A stretch of 64,000 nt of DNA, taken from Rhizobium sp. Root1212. GTDB lineage: Bacteria; Pseudomonadota; Alphaproteobacteria; Rhizobiales; Rhizobiaceae. The notes beneath the pieces were generated by a model that was given only the letters and a program-made list of their open reading frames with translations, was not told the origin of the DNA and made no database searches. Location: positions 76,568 through 140,567 of the forward strand of contig NZ_LMDA01000028.1 in NCBI RefSeq assembly GCF_001424985.1, given 5' to 3'. This document shows, piece after piece, positions 55,031 through 63,458 of this stretch. Position numbers and translations under genes: made by a program. Positions within the stretch are counted from its first letter, which is position 1, and each line of letters starts with the position of its first letter.

Positions 55031-55441
55031 ATGACAGCACTTTCCATCACGCCGGCCAATGTGGTCGCCGGCAGCAACGCCGTGCGTGACATCGGCACAG
55101 CGGGCGAAACCATCACGGCAGGGCAGGTCCTTTATCTGGCCGCGGCTACGGGCCGTTGGATGAAGGCGGACACGAACGCCGGCACGGCTGAGGCTCGCAC
55201 GCCGAAGGCGATTGCACTGAACGGCGCGTCTGCTGGCCAGCCTGTCTCGCTCCACAAGGGCGGCGACATCACGATTGGCGCAACGCTGACCGCGGGCGTC
55301 GCATACTACCTCGGCGGCACGGCTGGCACGATTGTTCCGGTTGGCGACCTTACGACGGGCGACTACCCGACGATTATTGGCATCGCCAAGAGCACGACGG
55401 TGCTCGCTATCGACTTCAATCCGAGCGGTGTGGCGTTGTAA
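55031..55441 (+). CDS. DUF2190-like capsid cement protein (putative)
   Basis: 136 residues, nearly all small beta strands and turns (TAGETITAGQVLYLAAATGRW; LHKGGDITIGATLTAGVAYY), resembling DUF2190-type or phi29 fibre-like decoration proteins. Start has GGAAGGA upstream. Stop and next start overlap by one base. Confidence 0.6.
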   Translation: MTALSITPANVVAGSNAVRDIGTAGETITAGQVLYLAAATGRWMKADTNAGTAEARTPKAIALNGASAGQPVSLHKGGDITIGATLTAGVAYYLGGTAGTIVPVGDLTTGDYPTIIGIAKSTTVLAIDFNPSGVAL

Positions 55442-55614
55442 TGTGGGTCCGGTTCACCGCTGACTTCGATTGGCGGCAGCCGGCTTTTACGATCGCCTAC
55501 AAAGACGGCATGACGCTCAACGTCACGCGCGCCTGCGCAGACGCTGCTGTTGCGGCTGGCAAGGCGGAGAAGGCTACTCGGAAGAAGGGGAGTGCGGATG
55601 GCCCACGAGATTAA
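55441..55614 (+). CDS. Prophage hypothetical protein, 57 aa
   Basis: Too short for common cut-offs; it begins on the last base of the previous stop (TAATG). MWVRFTADFDWRQPAFTIAY then a Lys-rich end (KAEKATRKKGSADG). The stop TAA forms a 4-base convergent overlap with the reverse gene at 55611. A small WVRF-type protein is common at this place in rhizobial phages, in my recollection. Confidence 0.65.
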   Translation: MWVRFTADFDWRQPAFTIAYKDGMTLNVTRACADAAVAAGKAEKATRKKGSADGPRD

Positions 55615-55844
55615 TATCGAGAGACTTCATTCCCGTCTCGATCGTGCGTTATCGGGAAGAGCCGGTCAAAAGTCTCTAGGGCAGAAATCGTGCGAACCGA
55701 CTCCGGATCTTTTGCCGCCATTCTCGATCGAGCCACGCCAAGTCGATACTTGATAGCTGTCTCTGGCATATCCTCAAGTGCCATCACAACAGACAATATC
55801 GCCAGTTCCATTGCAGCCAAGCGTCCATCTGTTTCTTCGTCCAT
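55611..55844 (-). CDS. Reverse-oriented small protein in the head operon, 77 aa (candidate moron)
   Basis: The only coding sequence that fits 55615-55898, a gap in the plus-strand operon. MDEETDGRLAAMELAILSVVMALEDM forms a helix, then KYRLGVARSRMAAKDP. GGAG lies 7 bases before the ATG on the minus strand, supporting translation. Family not recognised. It meets the upstream gene at a 4-base TTAA stop-codon overlap, the same arrangement as the second reverse gene at 58242. Confidence 0.65.
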   Translation of the reverse strand: MDEETDGRLAAMELAILSVVMALEDMPETAIKYRLGVARSRMAAKDPESVRTISALETFDRLFPITHDRDGNEVSRY

Positions 55845-55898
55845 ATTCGCTCTCCGGTTGAGGCCACTTGAGCACGTCTTTCAACTGGAGTCTAGCGG

Positions 55899-56255
55899 AT
55901 GGCGACAAAACCTAGAGCCGGCGGCCTTCGCCAGAAGTTGCACTTCCAGCGTCGCGCGATTGTGGATGACGGGTTCGGCAATGAGGTGTCCGGCGATTTC
56001 GAAACCGTTTTCACCGACGTTGCCGAGTTCATTCCGCTGAGAGGCGGGGAGGGCGTGCAGGCAGCCCGACTGACCGGAGTGCAGCCTTATGTCATCCGTG
56101 TTCGCAGCAGCACCAACACGCGCGCCGTAACCGCGGCGTGGCAGATGGTCGACGCGCGCACGGGCAGGGTGATGGCAATCACCGCGCCGCCGGCAGATCC
56201 AGACCAGAAGAATGCATGGCTCGACATCATGGCGACGGACGGCGTTGCTTCGTAA
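55899..56255 (+). CDS. Phage head-tail adaptor (head closure) protein
   Basis: 118 residues. LRQKLHFQRRAIVDDGFGNEV and the final WQMVDARTGRVMAITAPP match the SPP1 gp16 / HK97 gp7-type head-closure family. The protein forms the valve ring between connector and tail. Confidence 0.85.
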   Translation: MATKPRAGGLRQKLHFQRRAIVDDGFGNEVSGDFETVFTDVAEFIPLRGGEGVQAARLTGVQPYVIRVRSSTNTRAVTAAWQMVDARTGRVMAITAPPADPDQKNAWLDIMATDGVAS

Positions 56256-56264
56256 GGAGTGGCG

Positions 56265-56753
56265 ATGGCGCTGAAAGCGAAAGTTCTTGGCCGCGAGGCT
56301 CTGATGAAGCGCCTGAATCAGTTGGCGCCGAACGTCGAGGCCGCTGTCGAGCCGGTTAAATTGGACATAGCCCGCGAGGCAGCCAAGCGCATTGCCGCTG
56401 CCGCACCACGCCAGAGTGGTGATTACGCAGAGAGCATCCGCGGCGGATATCTCAAAGATAATCCGGCCAATGAGCGGGTTGGCATTCGCGCGACGAAAGA
56501 CCCCACGGCAGCCGGGATATTCGGCAAATGGTTTTGGCATTTCCTCGAGTTCGGGACCGCGCCACACAGCACGGTCAAAGGCGGCGGTACTGTCGCTGGC
56601 AAGAAGGTCGCTTTGGCGAGTGGCACTGGAATGCATCCCGGTACGGCGGCGCAAGCACATATCTTTCCGACGTGGCGTGCCTACAAAAAGACGGCCACGC
56701 GAAAGATGCGGAACGCCATAAATAAAGCGGTGCGCGAGGCGCGAGGTAAGTAA
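56265..56753 (+). CDS. HK97 gp10-type neck/tail protein
   Basis: About 162 residues. The N-terminal helix VLGREALMKRLNQLAP and FGKWFWHFLEFGTAPHS are typical of HK97 gp10-type tail-completion proteins. ATG 56265 is 6 bases after AAGGAG; the GTG at 56259 is too close to it. The stop overlaps the next start by one base. Confidence 0.85.
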   Translation: MALKAKVLGREALMKRLNQLAPNVEAAVEPVKLDIAREAAKRIAAAAPRQSGDYAESIRGGYLKDNPANERVGIRATKDPTAAGIFGKWFWHFLEFGTAPHSTVKGGGTVAGKKVALASGTGMHPGTAAQAHIFPTWRAYKKTATRKMRNAINKAVREARGK

Positions 56754-57169
56754 TGGCATCACCTGACCTTGAGCTTCAGGGCGCTATCGTTGCGCGCCTA
56801 AAGGCGGACGCCACGCTTACCCAGTTGGTCAACGGCATTTACGACCAGCCGCCAACGACATGTTGGGCCACTCCAAAAGAGAGTTTCGTTTCCATTGGCG
56901 AGGCGCAAATAATCCGCGACGATGCGACGTGCCTTGAAGGCGGGCAGGCTTACCTAACGCTGCACGCATGGTCGCGAAAGACCGGCTATCCGGTCGTCAA
57001 GGCGGTCGCCGATGCCGTCGTTGAATCGCTTCATCTGGCTGACTTGCCGATGGCGACCAACCGCTTCATTTCGATCATACATCGCACGACGAGAGTTTTC
57101 CGCGATCCAGATGGCCTTACCAGCCATGCGGTTATCGAGTTCGTCGCGAATTTCGACCGCGCCGCTTAG
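56753..57169 (+). CDS. DUF3168 tail completion protein
   Basis: 138 residues. LELQGAIVARLKADATLTQLV and FVSIGEAQIIRDDATCLEG fit the DUF3168 family, which caps the tail tube at the head junction. Coupled to the previous gene by TAATGG. Confidence 0.85.
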   Translation: MASPDLELQGAIVARLKADATLTQLVNGIYDQPPTTCWATPKESFVSIGEAQIIRDDATCLEGGQAYLTLHAWSRKTGYPVVKAVADAVVESLHLADLPMATNRFISIIHRTTRVFRDPDGLTSHAVIEFVANFDRAA

Positions 57170-57241
57170 CGCCTGCTTCGGTCGGCAAACCACCAAAATC
57201 CACCACAATTGACGTCCGGCCGTGCCGGCGAAGGAGACACC

Positions 57242-57673
57242 ATGGCTACAGGACAGCAGGTCGGCAGGCTTCTGCTTATTAAAATCGGCGATGGCGACAC
57301 GCCGGAAGTCTTCAACAACCTTTGCGGCCTGAAGACTCGCAGCTTCAGCATGTCGGCCAATGAAATTGATACGACTATCCCGTCGTGCACCAATCCAGGC
57401 GGACCCGTTCAGAAGACCAGCCGCCCTGGTATTTCCAGCCGCACATTCTCTGGCTCCGGCGCGTTTGTCGCAAGCGCAACGATGACGCAATTCATGAACC
57501 ATGTGCGCGCGTCCGAAGCTTTCAACGCCAAGGTCACCGTGCCTGGCGACGGTGAATATTCTGGGTCGTGGTTCGTTACGGATTTCGAATTTTCCGGCGA
57601 CGTTGAACCGAACATGGAATTCAACGCGACTTTTACGGCAGCCGATGTGCTGACCTTCATGGCCGAAGCTTAA
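57242..57673 (+). CDS. Major tail tube protein (TP901-1/GTA type)
   Basis: 143 residues, beta-rich: GRLLLIKIGDGDTPEVFNNL, RSFSMSANEIDTT and the C-terminal FEFSGDVEPNMEFNATFTA are typical of tail tube proteins. GAAGGAG sits 7 bases upstream of the ATG. It polymerises around the tape measure. Confidence 0.85.
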   Translation: MATGQQVGRLLLIKIGDGDTPEVFNNLCGLKTRSFSMSANEIDTTIPSCTNPGGPVQKTSRPGISSRTFSGSGAFVASATMTQFMNHVRASEAFNAKVTVPGDGEYSGSWFVTDFEFSGDVEPNMEFNATFTAADVLTFMAEA

Positions 57674-57697
57674 TAATCGTTACTAGAGGAGAACAAC

Positions 57698-58051
57698 ATG
57701 GCTGAAGCTGTGAACTCAGCACGCGGCGAGGTGTCGCTGAAGATCGACGACGTTGAACTCGTCCTCGCCGCGACTATGGGCGGCTTGGCGGCGGTGTCTC
57801 GCGCGCTGCAGTGCAAATCCCTCATTGATTTGTGGCAGCGCCTCGATGGCGTTGAAGTCGAGGCGACCCTGGCCGCTATCGAATTCCTGGCCGTCAAGGG
57901 TGACTGGGCGGCCGCAATCAAGAAAATCCAGATCAAGCACTTTGCTGCCTGCCGGATTGCCTTCACGGCACTGATCGCCGCTCACTTGAAGGAAGACGAG
58001 GGAAACGAAAGCGCCGCCGAAGCTCCGAAGCCGAAGGCGGCGAAGAAGTAA
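57698..58051 (+). CDS. Tail assembly chaperone, upstream part (gp10/gpG-like)
   Basis: 117 residues. GEVSLKIDDVELVLAATMGG and LWQRLDGVEVEATLAAIEF match the gene-transfer-agent gp10-like family that acts with tail chaperones. AGAGGAG precedes the ATG. The reading frame ends at 58051, but 46 bases earlier the sequence contains a canonical slippery heptamer that joins it to the next frame, as in lambda G/GT. Confidence 0.85.
   Translation: MAEAVNSARGEVSLKIDDVELVLAATMGGLAAVSRALQCKSLIDLWQRLDGVEVEATLAAIEFLAVKGDWAAAIKKIQIKHFAACRIAFTALIAAHLKEDEGNESAAEAPKPKAAKK
58000..58006 (+). promoter_or_regulatory. Programmed -1 frameshift site GGGAAAC
   Basis: In the chaperone frame the codons are GGA AAC preceded by G, giving G-GGA-AAC: exactly the X-XXY-YYZ form. 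After slipping, the next codons start at 58006 and stay open to 58245. Confidence 0.8.
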
Positions 58052-58245
58052 CCATCGATAAGCAGCTACGCGAGTGGCTGCGGACCGCGCATAAAATCGG
58101 GTGGCGGCCGGCTGATTTCTGGCCGGCCACACTCGCGGAATTCTTCGAATGCATCGACGCTCACAACGAGATGCAAGGCGGCGACGAGAAGCCGTCAGCG
58201 CCGACACAGGATGAGTTGGCGAAGCTGATTGCGAAGTTTGGTTAG
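58006..58245 (+). CDS. Tail assembly chaperone, downstream part reached by -1 frameshift
   Basis: 79 codons that read RKRRRSSEAEGGEEVTIDKQ, then LREWLRTAHKIGWRPADFWP, ATLAEFFECIDAHNE and an acidic tail. The IGWRPADFWPATLAEFFE part matches phage tail assembly chaperones (DUF2376 type). No ATG, GTG or TTG occurs before it in this frame, so a shift from the upstream gene is the simplest way to make it; the fusion would have about 182 residues. Confidence 0.82.
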   Translation, partial: RKRRRSSEAEGGEEVTIDKQLREWLRTAHKIGWRPADFWPATLAEFFECIDAHNEMQGGDEKPSAPTQDELAKLIAKFG

Positions 58246-58604
58246 CGTTTAAGTGACGGGTGGACGTAGACGATTTGTCGCGTTTCCCCGTCCGAAAACT
58301 GAATGCTGCCTTGTCCAGACATGGGTCCTTCGAATGGCCTGGTTAGCGTTGCGCTGCCCTTGCGACCGTCGGTGCATGTGACCGGAAACACGATCGTTAG
58401 AGGGTTCCATGTTGGGTATGTTCCAGAGCATGTCACCCCGGCGTTTTTGATAGAAAGTTTTACGTCGCTCTGCGTCACTGTCTGCGTGATCTGGCCAGAT
58501 CCGTAGAGGCCTTTCGGCCCCGAATACTGCGCCTCAAGCGTGTTGCTGCAGCCGGCGAGACCCATCACCGATAGCGCCAAAAGCCATTTTGTCCACTTCG
58601 CCAT
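58242..58604 (-). CDS. Reverse-oriented lipoprotein moron, 120 aa
   Basis: A lipoprotein signal with lipobox MGLAGC (Cys19) precedes a compact beta-rich part with two more Cys (VTCSGTYP; VTCTDGRKG) likely joined by a disulfide. GGGAGG lies just upstream of the ATG on the minus strand. It stands inside the plus-strand tail operon between chaperones and tape measure. Prophage lipoproteins expressed from the lysogen often block superinfecting phages; that role is an inference here. Confidence 0.8.
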   Translation of the reverse strand: MAKWTKWLLALSVMGLAGCSNTLEAQYSGPKGLYGSGQITQTVTQSDVKLSIKNAGVTCSGTYPTWNPLTIVFPVTCTDGRKGSATLTRPFEGPMSGQGSIQFSDGETRQIVYVHPSLKR

Positions 58605-58615
58605 TCCACCTCCCG

Positions 58616-58639
58616 AAAGCCCGCCACCACGCGGGCTTT
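58616..58639. terminator. GC-rich hairpin between moron and tape measure
   Basis: Perfect 9-bp stem (58616-58624 with 58631-58639), loop CACCAC, then TTCG on the plus strand. It may end transcripts on the plus strand or form the 5' leader of the moron. Confidence 0.5.
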
Positions 58640-58659
58640 TCGCATTCTAGGACGCGCCC

Positions 58660-61590
58660 GTGGCTGCTGAAAATACCGACGACCTAATTATTTCCATCAG
58701 CACCGACCTTGCTACGGTGCGCCGCAGTCTGAAACGTCTTGAGAGCGATATCGCCTCGACGTCTGGCAATGTGGTCAAACAGTTCGACAAGATGGGCAAG
58801 GGCATCGACAACTCGATGACCTCCGCCCTCCAGGCACGAATCGACAAGATGGTCGGCATCGGAGAGAAGGGCGCGAAGGAGTGGACTGGCACGCTCGCCG
58901 ATCAGGGCAAGGAGCTTGAGCGCCTGCGCGCTCGCTACAGCCCTCTATTCTCGACGCTGAACACCTACAAGCAGACCGTTGCCGACATCCGGCGCGCCCA
59001 TGCCGTCGGCGCGATTTCTGCTACCGAAATGACCGCCGCCATCACGCGCGAGCGGCAGGCTGCGTTGGCGTCTACGGCGGCGATTAAGGGGCGCAATCAG
59101 GCAATTTCCGAGGGCCGTCGCGCGTCGGGCCAGAGTTTCCAGACGGCAAATATTGCCGCCCAGTTTCAGGATATCGGCGTTACCGCTGCAATGGGCATGA
59201 GCCCATTGCAGATTGCGCTTCAGCAAGGCACGCAGCTCTCATCGGTTTTTGCGACGATGGGCAATGGCAAGCAAGTTGTCGGCGGGCTTGCGGCAGCATT
59301 CAAGTCTCTGATCAGCGTACAATCGCTGCTGACCATCGGCTTGGTAGCTGGCGGAGCGGCCGCTATCCAGTACTTTTCCGCTCTCGAGTGGGGAGGTGGC
59401 AAGTCTGAAGAAACGTTAAAGCGAGAAGCTGAACTAGTCTCAAACGTCACTGCAAAGTGGGGCGAGCTTCTTCCAGCGCTGAAAGCCTACAACGATGAAC
59501 GCCAAAAGATTGCCGATCAGAAGGACATTGAGGATGCGCTTACAGTTGGTAAGAGCGCCCAGTGGGACGACCTGAGAAAGCAAATCAGTGACGTTAACGA
59601 TGGTTTTTCCGCCCTCAAGACTGACATTCAGCAGGCCAGCGACGACACGGGCGCCATCATTTCTCTTCAGGACGCCTTCAACAAGCTGAGGGCTGGAATT
59701 GATAAGGGAACCACGTCTGCCGAGGATGCCAAGCGGGTCCAGTCGTTGCTTGTCGGTTTCATCGACAGTACAGGCATTTCTGCGATTGCGGATTTCGCGA
59801 AGCAGTTTGACGGACTGGCCGCGGCGATTGACAAGGCTTCCGAAAAGGCGAACTCCTTCAACCGATACGGAGAGCTTACCTCTCGGTTTCCGAGCCAGGG
59901 CACTTACGGCGGCGTTTTCCGCAGTCCTGACTTTTCGATGCAGGGAAGCGGCACGATACTACCTGACGTCGGGCCGACACCTGCGTCTCGCCCGCTTCGG
60001 GAACTGGACGCGGAACCCAACAAAAAAGCCGAAACCGCCGCCCAGCGCGCAGCGAACGCCTACCGTGATCTTCTGAAGTCCGCGGATGACCGCATTGCGC
60101 AGTTGCGGCTGGAAACAGAACTTACCGGCCAGTACGGCACGGCAACGGAAGCTGCGCGCTTCCGGCTCGACCTGCTACAGCAGGCGGAGGACAAGGGACG
60201 ATCGCTTTCCGAAGCGCAGCGCGCGCAGATCGAAGAGAAGGTCGCCGCCTACGAGAAATACGCCCAGGCGCTCTCCGAGGCCAAGCTCCAGCAGGATCTG
60301 CTCGATAAGGCCCGGATGGCCGGCCTTTCTCAGCGCGAACAGGAAGTCACCAAAACTCTTCGCGAGTATGGACTTTCCGAAGACCTCGGCGGCAAGAACG
60401 CCGGTCTGATCCGTGATCAGTTGCAGCGCGACGAAATCACCAGCGCTGCGGATGCCTTCATCGACGACTTTACCGGTGCCCTTCTGAGCGGCGGCGATGA
60501 TATCGGAAAGAAACTGCTGGAGGTGGTTCTCAACGCCTTTGCTCGTTCGGCACAAGAGCAGCTATCCAGTCTCGCAAAACAGTTGTTCGGCGCGCGTATG
60601 AATGGCGGCAAGTCCGCGGCGAACCCAGTGGCCTCAGTGGCCGGCACGCTTGCCGCCCCCGTGGGGGTGGTTAGTCGGGGTGCGCTGGCTCCGGTGGGCG
60701 ACATCAGCGCGTATGCCAAGGCTATCCAATCCATTGAGAGCGGGGGCAATTACGGCGCTCTGGGTCCTGTTACGCGCGGCGGCGACCGTGCATACGGCGC
60801 TTATCAGGTTATGGGCAACAATATCGGCCCGTGGTCTCAGGCTGCGCTTGGCCGGTCTATGTCTGCGTCGGAATTCCTCTCGGACAAGGGCGCGCAGGAC
60901 GCAATCTTCAATCATCGCTTCGGCGGCTACGTCGATCGCTTTGGGCCATCCGGCGCTGCGCAAGCGTGGTTTGGTGGCCCTGGCTCCGTCGGCAAAGGCG
61001 GGATGGGCGCCGATATTCTCGGCACGACGGGCAATGCTTACGTGGCCAAGTTCAACGCGAACATCGCGAAGATGGGCGATATCGCAGGCCAGAGCGCCAA
61101 GGGTCTCAATGGGCTCAATGGCGGCCTGCAGGCCATCACACAGAACTTCGGTTCGGCTGCGGGGCTCGGCGGCGGGGGCTTCAATTGGGCCTCGCTGTTC
61201 TCGCCCAGTTTCACGCCCAACACGAATATCGGGAATTACCTCAAGGGGATTCCGGGTTTCGCGAAGGGCACCGACAACGCGCCGCGTGGATTGGCTATCG
61301 TCGGTGAAGACGGGCCAGAACTCGTTCACTTCCGCGGCGGGGAGCGGGTCATCCCCAACAAGAGCATCTCCGCCCCTCGCGCCCCAACGCTCCGTGCTCG
61401 CTCCGCGGCCAACAGCAATGGTGCGGGCAGCACCACGCTCCAAGTCAACATCAACGGCGCGTCTGGCGATCCACACGTGCGCGAGCTTGTCCGTCAGGGC
61501 GTCCAAGAAGCGCTTGCCGGCCAACAGGATCAAATGCGCCGCGGCGGGTTTGGCGACATGCAGGACAGGTACGTTTCCCAAAGGAGGTGA
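58660..61590 (+). CDS. Tape measure protein with lysozyme-like domain
   Basis: 976 residues from a GTG start. It is long, helical and repetitive; a hydrophobic segment (about 205-240, GLAAAFKSLISVQSLLTIGL) may enter the membrane. At about 688-810 AIQSIESGGNYGALGPV and AYGAYQVMGNNIGP form an SLT/lysozyme-like domain for local peptidoglycan cleavage at injection. GEDGPELVHFRGGERVIPN near residue 890 is a tape-measure C-terminal hallmark. It sets tail length. Confidence 0.93.
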   Translation: MAAENTDDLIISISTDLATVRRSLKRLESDIASTSGNVVKQFDKMGKGIDNSMTSALQARIDKMVGIGEKGAKEWTGTLADQGKELERLRARYSPLFSTLNTYKQTVADIRRAHAVGAISATEMTAAITRERQAALASTAAIKGRNQAISEGRRASGQSFQTANIAAQFQDIGVTAAMGMSPLQIALQQGTQLSSVFATMGNGKQVVGGLAAAFKSLISVQSLLTIGLVAGGAAAIQYFSALEWGGGKSEETLKREAELVSNVTAKWGELLPALKAYNDERQKIADQKDIEDALTVGKSAQWDDLRKQISDVNDGFSALKTDIQQASDDTGAIISLQDAFNKLRAGIDKGTTSAEDAKRVQSLLVGFIDSTGISAIADFAKQFDGLAAAIDKASEKANSFNRYGELTSRFPSQGTYGGVFRSPDFSMQGSGTILPDVGPTPASRPLRELDAEPNKKAETAAQRAANAYRDLLKSADDRIAQLRLETELTGQYGTATEAARFRLDLLQQAEDKGRSLSEAQRAQIEEKVAAYEKYAQALSEAKLQQDLLDKARMAGLSQREQEVTKTLREYGLSEDLGGKNAGLIRDQLQRDEITSAADAFIDDFTGALLSGGDDIGKKLLEVVLNAFARSAQEQLSSLAKQLFGARMNGGKSAANPVASVAGTLAAPVGVVSRGALAPVGDISAYAKAIQSIESGGNYGALGPVTRGGDRAYGAYQVMGNNIGPWSQAALGRSMSASEFLSDKGAQDAIFNHRFGGYVDRFGPSGAAQAWFGGPGSVGKGGMGADILGTTGNAYVAKFNANIAKMGDIAGQSAKGLNGLNGGLQAITQNFGSAAGLGGGGFNWASLFSPSFTPNTNIGNYLKGIPGFAKGTDNAPRGLAIVGEDGPELVHFRGGERVIPNKSISAPRAPTLRARSAANSNGAGSTTLQVNINGASGDPHVRELVRQGVQEALAGQQDQMRRGGFGDMQDRYVSQRR

Positions 61591-61591
61591 C

Positions 61592-62350
61592 GTGGCAGTT
61601 TATACGGACCTCCCGACGCTGGAGGCGAACTTCCTCGCGCCCTTGAAGACCACGTTCGACGTGGTTGGAAGCTCGATCGAGGGCGGCAGAAGCGCAACCG
61701 GTGAGACGGTTTCGATGGAAATGTCGGGTGGCGGCATCGTAACCGCCACCTATGACGACTGCAAAATCCGGGACGAAGAGCAGTTCGAATACATCAACAT
61801 GCTCGGCGCGCGGCTGAACGGCTCGTTTCGCTTTATTAACGTGCCAATTCCAACAGATTGGTTCGGGCCGTTTCCGATTATCAACAAGATCCGGCGGCCC
61901 ATCATAACGGGCATCCCGCACTCGGACGGCTCCTATTTCGATGACGGGTCCGGTTACAGCCAGACTACCGTGTGGGGCAAGATCACGGCTTCGGCTGCAT
62001 TGAACGCCGGCATTGTCAGGATGCGCGTTTATGGCCTGTCCCGGCCGCTTCGGTGGTCGGATTGGTTCTCGATCTATCATCCGACAAAGGGTTGGCGCGC
62101 CTACCGCTATTGGGAAGTGCTCGATCGCTACAGCGACGGCACTGAGACCATCGACGGCACACCGACGCCATATCAAGAATATCTCCTGGCTATCGCACCG
62201 CCTCTTCGCGAGGCGGTGACGTCAGGAACGCGCGTCGAATTCGCGCGCCCTCGCTTCGTGGCGAGGTTTCCTGCTGGCTTCACGCTGCCCTCGGTCATCG
62301 AGGCCTTTTTCGTGACGCAGCAATCCATTCAGTTCACGGAGGCGTTTTAG
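61592..62350 (+). CDS. Putative distal tail protein, 252 aa
   Basis: GTG start with a perfect AAGGAGGTGA upstream; the longer frame overlaps the tape measure and was not used. Beta-rich with Trp and Tyr clusters (FRFINVPIPTDWFGPFP; HSDGSYFDDGSGYSQT). Position after the tape measure suits a distal tail or hub protein. No family recognised. Confidence 0.65.
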   Translation: MAVYTDLPTLEANFLAPLKTTFDVVGSSIEGGRSATGETVSMEMSGGGIVTATYDDCKIRDEEQFEYINMLGARLNGSFRFINVPIPTDWFGPFPIINKIRRPIITGIPHSDGSYFDDGSGYSQTTVWGKITASAALNAGIVRMRVYGLSRPLRWSDWFSIYHPTKGWRAYRYWEVLDRYSDGTETIDGTPTPYQEYLLAIAPPLREAVTSGTRVEFARPRFVARFPAGFTLPSVIEAFFVTQQSIQFTEAF

Positions 62351-62518
62351 ATGAGCGTGCGACCGCAAGACTACATGAGATTCACCGAGACGCCAGTGAT
62401 GACGATTATGGCCATCATCGTAGATCGATATGGACGGAAGATGGCTGACGACATCGCCCGTGAAGTGCTTAGCGGCAAGTCGACGCCGATCGTCAAGTGG
62501 CCGGATTTTACGTCGTGA
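62351..62518 (+). CDS. Prophage hypothetical protein, 55 aa
   Basis: Starts right after the previous stop (TAGATG) and overlaps the next gene by 4 bases. MSVRPQDYMRFTETPVMTIM and MADDIAREVLSGKSTPIV; probably a helical tail accessory. Missed by length cut-offs. Confidence 0.6.
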   Translation: MSVRPQDYMRFTETPVMTIMAIIVDRYGRKMADDIAREVLSGKSTPIVKWPDFTS

Positions 62519-62763
62519 GTATCGTCACCCGCAAGGAATACGAACGATTGCTGGCGCGCGTTGAGGCGCTTGAGGGCAAGGGCCAGACAGTCAACGTGAC
62601 GGTCACTCAATCAGAGGGCGACGAGCGCGTTCAAGAACTGGTTCGCCAAGGCGTCAAACAGGCTATGCGGGAAGCCGAAATGACGGTGGACCGTGCTCCA
62701 CGTCGTCATGGCTTCGGCTCCTACATCGTCTGGCTGGACAAGTACGACAGCCAGCGCAGCTAA
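62515..62763 (+). CDS. Coiled-coil prophage protein, 82 aa
   Basis: GTG in a 4-base overlap with the previous gene. RKEYERLLARVEALEGKGQ is a coiled coil; VQELVRQGVKQAMREAEM repeats the tape-measure C-terminal pattern (VRELVRQGVQEAL). Function unknown; probably binds near the tail tip. Confidence 0.55.
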   Translation: MSIVTRKEYERLLARVEALEGKGQTVNVTVTQSEGDERVQELVRQGVKQAMREAEMTVDRAPRRHGFGSYIVWLDKYDSQRS

Positions 62764-62792
62764 GCCGGCACCCCACACCCATCCCCATCTTC

Positions 62793-62821
62793 AGGCCGCC
62801 ATCGCGCGGCCTTCTTCATTT
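62793..62821 (+). terminator. Weak hairpin before tail gene
   Basis: Stem AGGCCGC/GCGGCCT (62793-62799 with 62806-62812) followed by TCTTCATTT. It could be a weak terminator. Confidence 0.4.
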
Positions 62822-62834
62822 GTGGAGGCCGCCT

Positions 62835-63437
62835 TTGGATTGGGTGCCCGCTGATGTCGTGGAGTCTCTCCGCGGCAGCCATAACCTTGGCATTTTTCTC
62901 CGTGTCGACACAGACCCCGCGCTGCATGTCTGGTTCGGTGTCAACGACATCCCGGCCAGCATCGATGGCGTTGATCCTGACGGCACGGTCTACATTGGCG
63001 GCGGCAAGCTTATCGGCGTCCCGACGCTCGAGGTGCTTGTCAATGGCACGGCAGACAGCGTTGATTTTTCAATTTCCGGCGTCGACCCGGCGACCGGCGC
63101 GGCCATGATTGACAGCCTGCCTGCAGTTCGCGGCGCGACGGTCCAGTTGGGCCTGACTACGCTTGACCAATACTGGCAGCCGATCAGCAGCGTCATTCCG
63201 ATTTGGACGGGCACGGCTTCCCACATCGGCGAGGCCAGCCCGCCTGTTCAAGGCAGCCAATCACCAACATTGACGTTGTCGCTTTCCGTCGTTGCCGGTG
63301 ACCGCACACGATCCCGCCCGGCCAGGTCCCTTTGGACGTCCGCGCATCAGAAGGCGCTCTCGCCAACTGACAAGTTTTGCGACCAGACGGCTCGTCTGGC
63401 GCGCGGCGTGCTGCCCACCTGGCCTCGCTACAACTGA
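62835..63437 (+). CDS. Putative tail protein, 200 aa
   Basis: TTG 62835 has GGAGG 6 bases upstream and is preferred to TTG 62820. GIFLRVDTDPALHVWFGVND and SVDFSISGVDPATGAAMI are beta-rich; VIPIWTGTASHIGEASP and an end rich in Arg follow. It resembles DUF2163-like tail proteins in position only; I do not claim the family. Confidence 0.6.
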   Translation: MDWVPADVVESLRGSHNLGIFLRVDTDPALHVWFGVNDIPASIDGVDPDGTVYIGGGKLIGVPTLEVLVNGTADSVDFSISGVDPATGAAMIDSLPAVRGATVQLGLTTLDQYWQPISSVIPIWTGTASHIGEASPPVQGSQSPTLTLSLSVVAGDRTRSRPARSLWTSAHQKALSPTDKFCDQTARLARGVLPTWPRYN

Positions 63438-63458
63438 CGCCCTGCGTCGGGAGCTTCC

